The translations under genes and the position numbers were made by a program. Below the pieces are notes generated by a model. That model made no database searches, was not told the DNA's origin, and saw only the letters and a program-made list of their open reading frames with translations. Below, piece after piece: positions 48,591 to 58,817 of a stretch of 64,000 nt of DNA. The stretch covers positions 124,001 through 188,000 of the forward strand of contig NZ_FNJR01000004.1 in assembly GCF_900104475.1 (NCBI RefSeq). The letters are read 5' to 3'. Numbering within the stretch: the stretch's first letter is position 1; each line of letters opens with the position of its first letter. This stretch comes from Actinopolyspora xinjiangensis (GTDB lineage Bacteria; Actinomycetota; Actinomycetes; Mycobacteriales; Pseudonocardiaceae).

Positions 48591-49667
48591 TCAGTTAGGC
48601 ACCAGTGCCAACCAGTCGGCGTAGAACAGTCCGACACCGAACAGGCAGCTGATCGCGGCCAGTATCCAGAACCGGATGATAACCGTGGTCTCCGCCCATC
48701 CCGCGAGTTCGAAGTGGTGGTGGAACGGTGCCATGCGGAACAGCCTGCGGCGGGAGGTACGGAACACCACGATCTGCAGCACCACGGAGAGGGCCTCCAC
48801 CACGAACAGACCGCCGATGACGATCATCAGCAGCTCGGTCCGGGTGGTCATGGACAGTCCGGCCACCAGGCCGCCGATCGCCAGCGAACCGGTGTCTCCC
48901 ATGAAGATCTTGGCAGGGGCCGCGTTCCACCACAAAAAGCCGACGCAGGCCCCCATCGCCGCGGCCGCCACCACCGCGACGTCGAGGGGATCACGCACCT
49001 GGTAGCAGGCCGGCCCCGCGTCTTCCAGCAGGGCGCAGGAGTTGCGGAACTGCCAGAACCCGATCAACACGTAACTGGCCAGCACCATCGCCGCCGTTCC
49101 CCCCGCGAGACCGTCCATCCCGTCGGTGAAGTTCACCGCGTTGGACCACCCGCTGATGGCGATGTAGGCGAAGATGATGAAACCGATGACCCCGAACGAG
49201 ACCACGCTGATGTCACGGATGAACGACAGGTGCGCCGATGCGGGCGTGATGCCGTTGCGGTCCTTGAACTGCAGGGCCAGAATCGCGAACAGTACCGAAC
49301 CCAGCATCTGGCCCACCAGTTTGGCCGTCTTGTTGAGACCGAGGTTGCGGCGTTTGCGGATCTTGATGAAGTCGTCCAGGAAGCCGACGATGCCGAGCAC
49401 CGTGGTCAGCCCCAGCACCAGCAGGGCCGTCACGCTGGGGAGGGTCTCGGAAACCGTGAGGTGGGTGGCCAGGTAACCGGCCCACATGGCGACGAGGATC
49501 GCCATCCCGCCCATGGTGGGGGTTCCTCGCTTCGCCGAATGGGACTTCTGCACCTCCTCGCGGATCTCCTGACCGAAGCCCTGCTTGGAGAAGACCCGGA
49601 TGAGGTACGGGGTGAAGAGGATGGAGACGACCAACCCCACGGCGGCCGCGATCAGGATGTGCTTCAC
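48591..49667 (-). CDS. mraY: Phospho-N-acetylmuramoyl-pentapeptide transferase
   Basis: Integral membrane enzyme that transfers phospho-MurNAc-pentapeptide to undecaprenyl phosphate, making lipid I. The 358-residue protein has about ten helices. Landmarks are [32 protein letters not shown] (catalytic aspartates), [27 protein letters not shown] and [15 protein letters not shown]. The GTG start at 49667 overlaps the murF stop as GTGA. Confidence 0.97.
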   Translation of the reverse strand: MKHILIAAAVGLVVSILFTPYLIRVFSKQGFGQEIREEVQKSHSAKRGTPTMGGMAILVAMWAGYLATHLTVSETLPSVTALLVLGLTTVLGIVGFLDDFIKIRKRRNLGLNKTAKLVGQMLGSVLFAILALQFKDRNGITPASAHLSFIRDISVVSFGVIGFIIFAYIAISGWSNAVNFTDGMDGLAGGTAAMVLASYVLIGFWQFRNSCALLEDAGPACYQVRDPLDVAVVAAAAMGACVGFLWWNAAPAKIFMGDTGSLAIGGLVAGLSMTTRTELLMIVIGGLFVVEALSVVLQIVVFRTSRRRLFRMAPFHHHFELAGWAETTVIIRFWILAAISCLFGVGLFYADWLALVPN

Positions 49668-51172
49668 GCCGTACCACCGTCCCGTCCGGTGGCGTCCTCG
49701 GCCGAGTCCGGCTCCGCGGAGCGCGTGAGCTCCTCGGCGACGCGCCACAGCGCGGCCGCGTTGGACGCCTTGACCAGCACCACGTCATCCGCCCGCAGTT
49801 CCTCGCGCAGCAGCGCGAGAGCGGAGTCCACATCGGGCACCAGGACCGATTCCTCGCCCCAGGAGCCCTCCAGCGCGGCACCCTGGTGCATGGCGCGTGC
49901 CTGGTCACCCACCACCACGAGACGGTCGATGTTCAGCCGCACGGCCAAGCGGCCTATCTCGTCGTGCGCCTCGACGCTCTCGTCCCCCAGCTCTCCGATG
50001 GCGCCGAGCACCGCCCAACCCCTGCCGGGCCTGTCGTGGGTCATGGCGGCGAGCGCCTTCAACCCGGCACGCACCGACTCGGGGTTGGCGTTGTAGGAAT
50101 CGTTGACCACGGTCACCCCTCCGGGGGTGGTGGTGACCTCCATCCGCTTGCCGGACAGCTGCTCGACTCCGCCGAGCCACTCGGCGACGTCCTCGGTGGT
50201 GGCACCGAGTTCGAACGCCACGGCGGCGGCCGCGAGTGCGTTGCCGACGTGGTGCTCGCCGTGCAGCGGCAGCCGCACGGGGGCGTGCCCACCAGGGGTG
50301 ACCAGTGTGAAGCGCGGGCGGGCCAGTTCGTCCACCTCGACGTCCTCGGCGCGAACCTCCGCGTTGGGGTGTTGCCCGAAGCGAACCACCCGTGCCTCGG
50401 TGCGCTCGGACATGGCGGCGACGACGGGGTCGTCGGCGTTGAGTATCGCCACACCTCCCGCCGCGGCGCTCGGCAGCGCTTCGACGAGCTCGCCCTTGGC
50501 CCTGGCCACCGCTTCCCTGGAACCGAACTCACCGAGGTGGGCACTGCCGACGTTGAGCACCGCCCCGACACGGGGCGGCGCCGACTCGCACAGCTCGGCG
50601 ATGTGTCCCGTCCCGCGAGCGGAGAGCTCCAGCACCAGGTGCCTGGTCAGCTCGTCGGCACGCAGGACGGTCCACGGATGACCGAGCTCGTTGTTGAACG
50701 AACCGGGTGGGGCCACGGTGGGCCCCATCCTTTCGAGCAGCTGTGCGATCAGGTCCTTGGTGGAGGTCTTGCCCGAGGAACCGGTCACTCCCACGACCGT
50801 CAGCCCTTCGAGCTTGTCGACGACCGAACGGGCGAGCCGGGCCATGGCCACCAGCACGGCGGCTCCGGAGCCGTCCGAGTCGGCGGCCAACGCCATCGCA
50901 CGGGACCGCTCCGTCGCCTCGATCGGAGGAACGATCACCGCCGGAGCGTCCACCTCCCTCGCTGCCAACACCGCGACGGCGCCGTCGGCGACCGCCTGCT
51001 CCGCGAACCGGTGACCATCGACCTGCTCGCCCGGCATCGCCACGAACAGCCCACCGGGTCGTATCTTCCTGGAATCGAACTCGACGGCCGCGGTGACGAC
51101 CTCGCTACCGTCGGCGCGGTGCAGTCTGCCGCCGACCGCCCCAGCTACCTCGTCGAGGCTGAGCCGGATCAC
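49664..51172 (-). CDS. murF: UDP-MurNAc-tripeptide D-alanyl-D-alanine ligase
   Basis: Adds the D-Ala-D-Ala dipeptide, finishing the UDP-MurNAc pentapeptide. The 502-residue protein has the ATP motif [19 protein letters not shown] near residues 128-146, the central-domain segment [23 protein letters not shown] and the C-terminal [16 protein letters not shown] with [13 protein letters not shown]. The GTG start at 51172 overlaps the murE stop as GTGA, so murE, murF and mraY are translationally coupled. Confidence 0.96.
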   Translation of the reverse strand: MIRLSLDEVAGAVGGRLHRADGSEVVTAAVEFDSRKIRPGGLFVAMPGEQVDGHRFAEQAVADGAVAVLAAREVDAPAVIVPPIEATERSRAMALAADSDGSGAAVLVAMARLARSVVDKLEGLTVVGVTGSSGKTSTKDLIAQLLERMGPTVAPPGSFNNELGHPWTVLRADELTRHLVLELSARGTGHIAELCESAPPRVGAVLNVGSAHLGEFGSREAVARAKGELVEALPSAAAGGVAILNADDPVVAAMSERTEARVVRFGQHPNAEVRAEDVEVDELARPRFTLVTPGGHAPVRLPLHGEHHVGNALAAAAVAFELGATTEDVAEWLGGVEQLSGKRMEVTTTPGGVTVVNDSYNANPESVRAGLKALAAMTHDRPGRGWAVLGAIGELGDESVEAHDEIGRLAVRLNIDRLVVVGDQARAMHQGAALEGSWGEESVLVPDVDSALALLREELRADDVVLVKASNAAALWRVAEELTRSAEPDSAEDATGRDGGTA

Positions 51173-52905
51173 CTTGCCTCCTCGTTACTTCCCCGCTGGT
51201 TGTCGGGGGTTCGACCAGTGGGGACGGTTTCCGTTCGTTGCGGACTCCCGAGTCGTCCACGCAGTGCCGCGGCCACTTCGTCACGGTCGGAGAAGGGGTG
51301 AACCACACCGGCCACTTCCTGACCGGTCTCGTGTCCCTTTCCCGCGACCACCACGACGTCACCGCTCCCGGCTCGCCGTATCGCCTCCGCTATGGCCGCA
51401 CGCCGGTCACCGATCTCGTAGGACTCGGCGCGTTCGGAAGGCGGGACCCGCGTGGCCCCCTCCAACACGGCGGCGCGGATCCGGGCGGGGTCCTCACCGC
51501 GCGGGTTGTCATCGGTCACTATCAAAACGTCTGCCCGACGCGCGGCCGTGGCGCCCATTACGGGACGTTTGGCCGTGTCCCTGTCACCACCGCAACCGAG
51601 TACGACGAGCACCTTCCCGGCCGCCTGGGCACGTGCCGCCTCCAGAACCGCACCGACGGCGCCCGGTTTGTGAGAGTAGTCGACCACCGCCGTGAAGTCC
51701 TGCCCCAGCGCCACCCGTTCCATCCGTCCCGGAACATCGACCTCTCCGAGTCCACGGGCGATGTCGGCGCACTCCACGCCGACGGCGCGCGACATCGCGA
51801 CGGCCAGCAGGGCGTTGGCGACGTTGAAGGCACCGGGAAGTCGCAGTTCGACTTCGGTGCGGACACCCTCCGGCCCCGCCGCGGTGAAGCGCTGCGCACC
51901 GGTAGGGCTGGTGAGCACGTCGGTGGCCGTCCAGTCGGCGGTTCCCTCGGTGGCCACCGTGACGGTGCCGGAGCCGACCAGCCGCCTTCCCCACTCGGTG
52001 TCGGTGCACACCACTTCCCGGGCGCAACGGCCGTCGAACAGCATCGCCTTGGCGGCGAAGTAGTCCTCCATGTCCCGGTGGAAGTCCAGGTGCTCGCTGG
52101 AGAGGTTGGTGAAGCCTCCCACCGCGAAGCGGACTCCGGACACCCTGCCCAGCACGAGCGCGTGACTGGAGACCTCCATGACCACGTGGGTGACTCCCCG
52201 CTCGACCATCACCGCCAGCAGCGCCTGCAGGTCGGGAGCTTCGGGGGTGGTGAACGCGCTCTCCAGTCGAGAGCCCGCCACCCGCGTCTCGACAGTCCCG
52301 ATCAGGCCGGTTACGAGCCCCGCCGAGCGCAGCGCCGAATCGAGCAGGTAGCTGGTGGTGGTCTTGCCGGAGGTGCCGGTCACTCCGAGCACCGACAGCC
52401 TGTCGGAGGGATGGCCGTAGATCTCGGCCGCGAGCTCACCCAGCACACCGCGCGGGTCCGGGTGCACCAGCAGCGCGACCTCACCGCGTGCCACGGCCGG
52501 GTGTTCGAGCAGCGAGGGGTGAGCCGCCCCCGTTTCGTCCGTGAGAACGGCGACGGCCCCCGCGTCCAGGGCGGTGGCGGAATGCTCGGCGCCGTGAGTT
52601 CTCGCGCCGCGCAACGCGGCGAAGAGATCACCCGGCCGGACGTGCTGAGCACGCAGTGTCACACCGGTGATGTCGAGGTGAGCGCGGGAGTCGGCGAGGC
52701 GAACGAGACGGGCACCGATCGACTGGGCCAGCTCCTCGATCCGCACCGGCTCGACGGACGAGGGACGCGGCGGAGAACTCGCAACCGGGGAAGGCACGGC
52801 GGAAAGGTTACCGGTACCGCTCGCCGGAGCAGCTTTACGGTAGGCAGGTGCGTCGCGAAGCGGGCTCGCCTGCTCGAACGTTTTCCACCCGTTCGAGTGA
52901 GACAC
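51169..52905 (-). CDS. murE: UDP-MurNAc-L-Ala-D-Glu-meso-diaminopimelate ligase
   Basis: Adds the third amino acid of the stem peptide. The ATP motif GTSGKTTT is at 177-184. DNPR at 466-469 is the motif that recognises meso-diaminopimelate rather than lysine, so the wall should be DAP-type. The central SSEHLDFHRDMEDYFAAKAMLF and C-terminal VVVAGKGHETGQ segments also fit. The GTG at 52905 gives 578 residues with about 50 non-conserved N-terminal residues; the conserved part starts near VRIEELAQSIGARL, so a shorter start is possible. Confidence 0.96.
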   Translation of the reverse strand: MSHSNGWKTFEQASPLRDAPAYRKAAPASGTGNLSAVPSPVASSPPRPSSVEPVRIEELAQSIGARLVRLADSRAHLDITGVTLRAQHVRPGDLFAALRGARTHGAEHSATALDAGAVAVLTDETGAAHPSLLEHPAVARGEVALLVHPDPRGVLGELAAEIYGHPSDRLSVLGVTGTSGKTTTSYLLDSALRSAGLVTGLIGTVETRVAGSRLESAFTTPEAPDLQALLAVMVERGVTHVVMEVSSHALVLGRVSGVRFAVGGFTNLSSEHLDFHRDMEDYFAAKAMLFDGRCAREVVCTDTEWGRRLVGSGTVTVATEGTADWTATDVLTSPTGAQRFTAAGPEGVRTEVELRLPGAFNVANALLAVAMSRAVGVECADIARGLGEVDVPGRMERVALGQDFTAVVDYSHKPGAVGAVLEAARAQAAGKVLVVLGCGGDRDTAKRPVMGATAARRADVLIVTDDNPRGEDPARIRAAVLEGATRVPPSERAESYEIGDRRAAIAEAIRRAGSGDVVVVAGKGHETGQEVAGVVHPFSDRDEVAAALRGRLGSPQRTETVPTGRTPDNQRGSNEEAR

Positions 52906-53058
52906 TGCTCATCACACGAACGGCGGTTCCGCCCGGGAAGGAACGGGCTCCGAGGAGGACGGAGCAGCCGAGTCGGCCGGGCACTCCGACAGGCGGCCAC
53001 CTCACCACTACCGCACCGCCACGGCTTCCCGTCACCACTCGCGAGGAACGCGGCCGGG

Positions 53059-55020
53059 CTATCTCACCCGCAGCGTCATCTCGGGGGCCCGCTCGGAGGA
53101 CAGCGGGATGTCGTAACGACGTGTCAGGTCAGCGGCGACGTCGTGGAACAACGGGGCGGCGGTCAGCTGCCCACCGTCGGGATCGTCGATCATGATTCCG
53201 ATCACGTACCGCGGACTGTCGGCCGGAACCATCCCCGCGAAGGTCGCCCAGTGCTGGGAATTGCTGTAACAACCGCAGGAGGGGTCGGGTTGCTGTGCGG
53301 TGCCGGTCTTGCCCGAGACCTGGTAGCCGGCCAGCGCGGCCTGCGGAGCGGTGCCGCGCTGGCCCTCCTCGTCCTGCACGACGGCGCGCAGCATGTTCTT
53401 GACCGTGTCCGCGGTGCTCTCACTGACCACGCGAACTCCCTCCGGGCGGGGAGCCTCGTGGACCTCACCGTCCGGGCCGGTGGTGGACTCGACCACCCGG
53501 GGCGGAATCCGCACCCCGTCGTTGGCGATGGCCTGGTACATCCCGGCCATCTGCAGCACTGTCATGGACAGTCCCTGACCGATGGGCAGGTTGGCGAACC
53601 TGGTGTCCGACCACTGGTTGGAGGGAGGCACCACTCCGGAACTCTCCCCGGGCAGGGCGATGCCGGTCCTGCTGCCCAGTCCGAACTTGTCCACCAACTC
53701 GGCGAAACGCTCCTTGCCCAGTCGTTTCGCCGTCATCAGGGTTCCGACGTTGGACGACTTGGCGAGCACCCCCGTGAACGTGAGCGGCACGGTGCCGTGC
53801 TCCCAGGCGTCGTTGACCACCGCCCCGCCCATCTCGATGCTGGACGGCACGCGCAGCACGGTGTCGGGTTCCACGATCCCGTGCTCGATGGCCCCGGCGG
53901 CCGTGATGATCTTGTTCACCGAGCCGGGCTCGTACGGTGTGGTGATGGCGGGATTGCTCAGATGCCGGGAGGCACGGTTGCCCTCCGAGGGGCCGGCCGA
54001 GGGCGAGGAGTTGGCCAGCGCGCGAACCTTGCCGGTCCGTGCGTCCAACACCACCGCGCTACCGCCTTCGGCGCCGACCTCCTCGACGTAGGAGTCCAGT
54101 TTCCGGTCGAGCACGAACTGCAGGTCCGAGTCGATGGTCAGCCGCACGTCCGAACCCGACCGCGCGGGCCGAATGGTGCGCTTGGTTCCGGGAATGACCA
54201 GGCCGGTGCTGCCGAGCGCGGTGTGGGAGAACCTGAGGCCGTCCTCACCGGAGAGCGTGTCGTTCAGCGAGCTCTCCAGACCGACGTTTCCCAGGATCTT
54301 GTTCTCACCCTTGCGCCAGGAGGCCGAGCCGACGATCCCGGCCCCCACGTCTCCGGAGGGATACTGGCGCACGGCCCGGTACTCGGAGCCGATCCTGTTG
54401 TACTTGTCGTGGATCTGGCGAGCCTTGGCGGGCTCGATCAACGGACCGAAGTACAGGAACTGCTCGTCGGAGAACAGCGCCTCCAGGGTTTCCCGCTCGC
54501 TGACCTGCCCGTTGGTCACCTCGTCGATGTAGGCCGCGATCCGGCGCTTCTTCACCGCGGCGGTCGGCAGATCGGGATTGTTCTTTCTGGCTTTGCGCTG
54601 CTGCTCGTCGAACAGCGCGGGATTGGCGAAGAGCTGGCGGGACTCGCTGCTGAACGCCAACACCCTGCCGTTGCGGTCCAGTATGGAGCCCCGCTGGGCG
54701 GGAATCCTGGTCTTGGTCAACAGCTGGTCGTCGGCCTGCTCGGACAGTGCGCTGGCCTCGAACCCCTGCACCACGACCAGCTTGACCCCGGCGGCCACCA
54801 GCGCGAGCACCAGCACCATCCGACCGAGGCCGAACCGCCGCCTGCTGGCGGCCAGCCCCGACCGGGTGCGCCACGAACCGCGCTTCCGGGCACCACCGCC
54901 CGCCGAGCCGCGAGCGAGTCCGGCACCACCCCGGGAGGTGGTGGTCTCGCGCCCCTTCGTCCGGCGCGGCTGATCGCCACGTGGGCGGGAGCTGCCGCGT
55001 TGCCTGCCACGAGAAGCCAT
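53059..55020 (-). CDS. ftsI: Septal transpeptidase FtsI / PBP3 (class B PBP)
   Basis: Cross-links septal peptidoglycan and works with FtsW. The 653-residue protein has a basic cytoplasmic N-terminus (1-66, many Arg and Gly), a membrane anchor at 67-85, the PBP dimerisation domain starting with RIPAQRGSILDRNGRVLA, and the transpeptidase domain. Active-site motifs are SVNK with the acylated serine S367 and K370, SSN in AKSSNVGT, and KTG in SGKTGTAQQ. A CGC cysteine pair after the KTG motif (PDPSCGCYS) is unusual-looking. ATG start at 55020, 6 bases after the FtsL-like stop. Confidence 0.96.
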   Translation of the reverse strand: MASRGRQRGSSRPRGDQPRRTKGRETTTSRGGAGLARGSAGGGARKRGSWRTRSGLAASRRRFGLGRMVLVLALVAAGVKLVVVQGFEASALSEQADDQLLTKTRIPAQRGSILDRNGRVLAFSSESRQLFANPALFDEQQRKARKNNPDLPTAAVKKRRIAAYIDEVTNGQVSERETLEALFSDEQFLYFGPLIEPAKARQIHDKYNRIGSEYRAVRQYPSGDVGAGIVGSASWRKGENKILGNVGLESSLNDTLSGEDGLRFSHTALGSTGLVIPGTKRTIRPARSGSDVRLTIDSDLQFVLDRKLDSYVEEVGAEGGSAVVLDARTGKVRALANSSPSAGPSEGNRASRHLSNPAITTPYEPGSVNKIITAAGAIEHGIVEPDTVLRVPSSIEMGGAVVNDAWEHGTVPLTFTGVLAKSSNVGTLMTAKRLGKERFAELVDKFGLGSRTGIALPGESSGVVPPSNQWSDTRFANLPIGQGLSMTVLQMAGMYQAIANDGVRIPPRVVESTTGPDGEVHEAPRPEGVRVVSESTADTVKNMLRAVVQDEEGQRGTAPQAALAGYQVSGKTGTAQQPDPSCGCYSNSQHWATFAGMVPADSPRYVIGIMIDDPDGGQLTAAPLFHDVAADLTRRYDIPLSSERAPEMTLRVR

Positions 55021-55026
55021 GTTCAG

Positions 55027-55806
55027 TCACCCCACCGAGGGTTCGTTCGACTCGGGTCGGTCGGGATCGGCCGAGGACTCGCTCCCGTGCTCCGGCGGGG
55101 GCTGGTTCGACCGCTGCTCCTGCCCATTCCCGCCGTTCTCGCCCTCCGGAGGGCCGGTGTCGCGCTCGTCGGGAGGCGCTTCCGCCGGTCGCGGCTCACC
55201 GACCACTCGTACCGAGCCGTCCGGCTGCGGCACCAGACGAGCCACCTCGGAGACCGGAACCATGTTCATCTCCACGGCCCGGCGACGTATCTCGGGGATC
55301 GAGCTCATCCTGCTGACCGACCGCAGCAGGTCTTCCTTGCGCTCGGACAACGCCTGGACCCGCTGCTTGGACTCCTGCATGCGGTAGGAGTTGCCCACCG
55401 CGGCGATGGAAAGCCACAGCGTGGCCACTATTCCCGTCACGAGCACGACGACCACCGTGCCCACGAAGGGGACCCGGGAGGTGGCGATCGTGTTCGTCAG
55501 CGCCCGGAAGGCCTCCCTGCCGGAACGCAGCGCCCCGGAACCGAGCAGGACCTCACGCGCGGATGGTTCCCGCGACCTCGCGTCGACACCACGTCCCTTC
55601 GACCGCTTCGCCTCACCGGACGACGGTGCCCCCTCCGAGGAACGACGACCGCGCTCGCGCTTGCGCTCGTAGGCACGTTCCCCGGAGGAGGAACGCACCC
55701 GGCGGTTCGTGCGGGTGTTCGCCCCGGCCTGAGGGCGCCCGTCGGCACGCTGCCGCTTCCTGCCGCTGTTCTCGGACCGGTCACTACCGGTCGCGGATGC
55801 CGTCAT
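55027..55806 (-). CDS. FtsL-like bitopic division protein
   Basis: A 259-residue protein in the usual ftsL position between rsmH and ftsI. The long N-terminus (1-110) is strongly basic and disordered. One membrane helix lies at about 113-135. An extracytoplasmic coiled coil follows (about 142-168, YRMQESKQRVQALSERKEDLLRSV), then MSSIPEIRRRAVEMNMVPVSEVARLV, and an acidic Pro/Glu-rich tail. The fold and position match FtsL, which bridges FtsQ, FtsB and FtsW/FtsI; sequence conservation in this family is low. The ATG at 55806 overlaps the rsmH stop as ATGA. Confidence 0.82.
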   Translation of the reverse strand: MTASATGSDRSENSGRKRQRADGRPQAGANTRTNRRVRSSSGERAYERKRERGRRSSEGAPSSGEAKRSKGRGVDARSREPSAREVLLGSGALRSGREAFRALTNTIATSRVPFVGTVVVVLVTGIVATLWLSIAAVGNSYRMQESKQRVQALSERKEDLLRSVSRMSSIPEIRRRAVEMNMVPVSEVARLVPQPDGSVRVVGEPRPAEAPPDERDTGPPEGENGGNGQEQRSNQPPPEHGSESSADPDRPESNEPSVG

Positions 55807-56825
55807 CGCCTCTCCTCGATCCGTTCGGCCGCGCGTAGTCGCACCGAACTCGCCCTCGGATTGGCCGCAGCCTCCGACTCGTCGGCGAACTCGGCACCAC
55901 GAGTGAGCAGCCGCAGCTGTGGTCCATGCCCCGGCAACTCGACCGGCAGATCGACCGGGGTCCGTGACTTCGACCGCTCGGAGAACGTGCGCTTGACCGT
56001 CCGGTCCTCCAACGAGTGGTAGGACAGCACCACGGCACGGCCACCTGGGTTCAGCGCGTCGATCGCCTGGGGAAGGGCCCTGCGCAGCACCTCGAGCTCC
56101 CCGTTGACCTCGATGCGCAGTGCCTGGAACGTGCGCTTTGCGGGGTGGCCACCGGTCCTTCTGCTCGCGGCGGGAACGCTGTCGTAGATCAGCCGCACCA
56201 ACCGCTCGCTGGTCACGAACGGCTCCCGGTCACGCGCTCGCACGATTTCCGAAGCGATTCTGGCGGCGAACTTCTCCTCACCGTACTCGCGGAGAATCCG
56301 GATCAACTCGGCTCGCGAGTAGGTGTTGAGCACATCAGCGGCGGTTCTCCCTCCGGTGCTGTCCATACGCATGTCCAGCGGTGCGTCCCTGGCGTAGGAG
56401 AATCCCCGTTCGGACTCGTCGAGCTGCAACGAGGACACCCCGAGATCGAACAACGCGCCGTCGATCCCGGTCACGCCCTGTTCATCGAGGATCTCGTCGA
56501 GCTGATCGTCCACGCCGTGCACCAACCGCACACGTCCCTCGAAATCCGCCAGGCGTCGCCGAGCCAGCCGGAGCGCTTCCGGATCCCGGTCCACCCCGAT
56601 GACGGTCACGTCGGGGAAAGCACGCAACAGCGCCTCGGCGTGCCCTCCCATGCCGAGGGTGGCGTCGAGGACCGTGGCACGCCGATCGCGCAGCGCGGGC
56701 TCGAACAACTCCACGGTCCGTTCCAACAGAACCGGGAGATGCCGCTGCCGTGCCGTTTCCGGATCGGACTTCCCCGCGGCCGAGTCCCACTCGGGTTCGG
56801 CGGTGGGGTCCGGGTTCTCTGGCAC
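55803..56825 (-). CDS. rsmH: 16S rRNA (cytosine-1402-N4)-methyltransferase
   Basis: RsmH (MraW) methylates C1402 of 16S rRNA in the decoding centre. The 340-residue protein has HLPVLLERTVELF, the SAM motif LDATLGMGGHAEALL, VIGVDRDPEAL, the DGALFDLGVSSLQLDESERGFSY signature, and the C-terminal GGRAVVLSYHSLEDRTVKR with a PRASSVRLRAAERI tail. The start is a GTG at 56825 with AAGGGAAGG upstream. The same frame stays open for about 700 bases more but that part has no RsmH similarity. It is the first gene of the wall/division cluster here. Confidence 0.96.
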   Translation of the reverse strand: MPENPDPTAEPEWDSAAGKSDPETARQRHLPVLLERTVELFEPALRDRRATVLDATLGMGGHAEALLRAFPDVTVIGVDRDPEALRLARRRLADFEGRVRLVHGVDDQLDEILDEQGVTGIDGALFDLGVSSLQLDESERGFSYARDAPLDMRMDSTGGRTAADVLNTYSRAELIRILREYGEEKFAARIASEIVRARDREPFVTSERLVRLIYDSVPAASRRTGGHPAKRTFQALRIEVNGELEVLRRALPQAIDALNPGGRAVVLSYHSLEDRTVKRTFSERSKSRTPVDLPVELPGHGPQLRLLTRGAEFADESEAAANPRASSVRLRAAERIEERR

Positions 56826-57761
56826 GCTGGCCTTCCCTTCCTGTTCGAATCGAGTCGTGCCGTGGACAACGGCGATTCCGAGAGCCCTCAACCAGCCGGA
56901 CGGCGCGGCCGGTCCGAGCGCGGCGAGCCCTCCCCCTGGGATGTGACGGAAGCGGTGCGCGGCGAACCCCGACGAGATGGCGCGCCGAGCGGCGTCGGCT
57001 CCCGAGCGAAGGAACTCTCCCGGCCCCGGGCTCAGCGCACCGGAGTCCGGTCGGCCGGAGACGTCGCGAGCTCTCGGAGAGCTCGGCGCTCCCCTTCCCC
57101 GGCGTGCACCGCGCCGCGTCGGGGCTCGGGGCCGTCTCCCACCCGAAGGGACGCCGAGTCGTATCGCGAGGGCTGTCCGAGTCGGACGGACACCGATGAC
57201 CTTCGTCTCCGGGACCGTGACCGGTGAAACCCATAGGAAAACCACCCCCTGCCGACGAGGACCGGGGGCGATACGGTCAGCTCCCCCGGAAAACCACCCC
57301 TGGCGAGATCGCTCCCGCGAGGCCGTCCGCGCGAATCCGCCACCCCGCGTGTCCGATTCCGCCGACACGGCGACACCGAACTCCCCACTCGGGCTCACAT
57401 TACCCCACCGCCTTTCGACGTCAACCGGAAACGCCGGGACCGCGTGGGGCCCGCAGAAACCGTTCGACGTGATCTCCCCGAACCGGAGCGGGACGAGCAC
57501 GGCCGGACTCCGCGCGGAGCTCCGCCGCGGGATCATTCATCTCGGTGGTGGATATCGCCACGACAAGGGACCACGAAGGAGCGAAAGAACGCCGCCGACG
57601 AGACGTGCACACACACTCGCCACTCACGTCGAGTTTGAGAGACTTCCCGCGAATCGGGTGACAGTAGGCGAAGCTCCACGGAGAGCCAGCCGGGACGACT
57701 GGTTCACCCGTGACAGCACGTCCGGCTGTGACGTCCGGGCGGGACGGTATCTGGAGGTTGC
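56826..57761. other. 936-bp region upstream of rsmH and moxR; no mraZ
   Basis: In many bacteria mraZ precedes rsmH, but no MraZ-like protein is encoded here on either strand. The left two thirds would be a long rsmH leader. Two near-identical copies of a 15-16-bp direct repeat (GGAAAACCACCCCCTG at 57236-57251 and GGAAAACCACCCCTG at 57288-57302) lie in it. The promoter for rsmH is at 57397-57424. The right end should hold the moxR promoter, which I could not define; CTGGAGG precedes its start. Confidence 0.55.
57397..57424 (-). promoter_or_regulatory. Promoter for the division/cell-wall cluster
   Basis: On the minus strand TTGACG (57424-57419) and TAATGT (57402-57397) are 16 bases apart, the best sigma-70-type promoter in the region. 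The expected start near 57390 gives a leader of about 565 bases before rsmH. GTGGGG occurs in the spacer next to the -10 box and again 20 bases downstream, two helical turns apart, which recalls the repeated boxes bound by MraZ; this last point is speculative because no mraZ is seen. Confidence 0.55.
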
Positions 57762-58817
57762 GTGACGCCCGAGACCAACTCCGCGAACAGCGCCGCGTCC
57801 ACCACGGTCGGCGACGGGACGGCGGGCGGGGGCACGACGACCGCGTTGGACGACATCCCGATCCAGTGGATGCACGACACCCTGCGGCGCGTCAGCACCA
57901 ACGTGGAAAGCGTGCTGGTCGGCAAACCCGAGGTGGTCCGCCTGGCCATGGTGACCCTGCTGGCGCGAGGACACCTGCTCGTCGAGGACGTTCCCGGGGT
58001 CGGCAAGACCTCGTTGGCCAAGGCGCTCGCCCGTTCGGTCGACTGTACCGCCAGCCGGATCCAGTTCACCCCCGACCTGCTGCCCAGCGACGTGACGGGG
58101 GTGTCGATCTACAACCGCGGCCGCGAGGCGTTCGAATTCCGGGAAGGACCGGTGTTCGCCAACATCGTGGTCGGCGACGAGATCAACCGGGCATCCCCGA
58201 AAACCCAGTCGGCACTGCTGGAGTGCATGGAGGAGAACCAGGTCACCGTGGACGGGCACAGCTACGACCTGGAAACCCCCTTCATGGTCATCGCCACCCA
58301 GAACCCGGTGGAGCTGGAGGGGACCTACGCTCTGCCAGAGGCGCAACGGGACCGGTTCACCTGCAAGATCTCCATCGGCTACCCAGATCCGGCGGCGGAG
58401 TTGGCCATGGTCGACGAACACGCCGGGACCGAGCCGCTGGAGGAGCTGGAACCGGTCACCGACGCGGCCGAGGTGGCGGAACTGCTGGCCGCGGTGCGGC
58501 GGATCCACATCGCCACCGAGGTGCGTCGCTACGCGATCGACCTCGTTGCCGGAACGCGCGACCTGTCCGAGCTGCGGCTGGGGGCGTCACCGCGAGCCAC
58601 TCTGCAACTGGTCCGGGCGGCGAGGGCGCAGGCGGCCATGACGGGGAGGGAGTTCGTCGTCCCCGACGACGTACAGGCGGTGGCAGTGCCGGTTCTGGCG
58701 CACCGGCTGGTGCTCAGTGGCGAGGCCAGGGCCGCGAGGCGAAGCGGGGCCGATCTCGTCGAGCGATTGCTGGAACGAGTTCCGGTGCCGGACGGTACCG
58801 ACCGACCTCGGCGGTGA
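57762..58817 (+). CDS. MoxR-family AAA+ ATPase
   Basis: A 351-residue AAA+ ATPase of the MoxR group, thought to act as chaperone for assembly or activation of partner complexes. Walker A is VEDVPGVGKTSLAKAL with K82, Walker B VVGDEINRA with D139 and E140, and sensor 1 lies in MVIATQNPVE. A C-terminal lid domain follows. GTG start at 57762 with CTGGAGG upstream. The stop overlaps the start of the DUF58 gene as GTGA. MoxR, DUF58 and transglutaminase genes commonly travel together; the joint function is not well defined. Confidence 0.94.
   Translation: MTPETNSANSAASTTVGDGTAGGGTTTALDDIPIQWMHDTLRRVSTNVESVLVGKPEVVRLAMVTLLARGHLLVEDVPGVGKTSLAKALARSVDCTASRIQFTPDLLPSDVTGVSIYNRGREAFEFREGPVFANIVVGDEINRASPKTQSALLECMEENQVTVDGHSYDLETPFMVIATQNPVELEGTYALPEAQRDRFTCKISIGYPDPAAELAMVDEHAGTEPLEELEPVTDAAEVAELLAAVRRIHIATEVRRYAIDLVAGTRDLSELRLGASPRATLQLVRAARAQAAMTGREFVVPDDVQAVAVPVLAHRLVLSGEARAARRSGADLVERLLERVPVPDGTDRPRR

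Noticed and set aside
51238-56022. Open frame of almost 1600 codons antisense to murE through ftsI
   Set aside because: Also a shadow frame; the real genes on the minus strand have full motif sets and coupled starts.
56826-57536. Possible N-terminal extension of RsmH
   Set aside because: The frame is open but has no RsmH similarity, runs across the predicted promoter, and a good ribosome site precedes the GTG at 56825.
57397-57761. A divergent or degraded mraZ before rsmH
   Set aside because: I looked for MraZ-like segments on both strands in all frames and saw none; only low-complexity Arg/Pro-rich frames occur.
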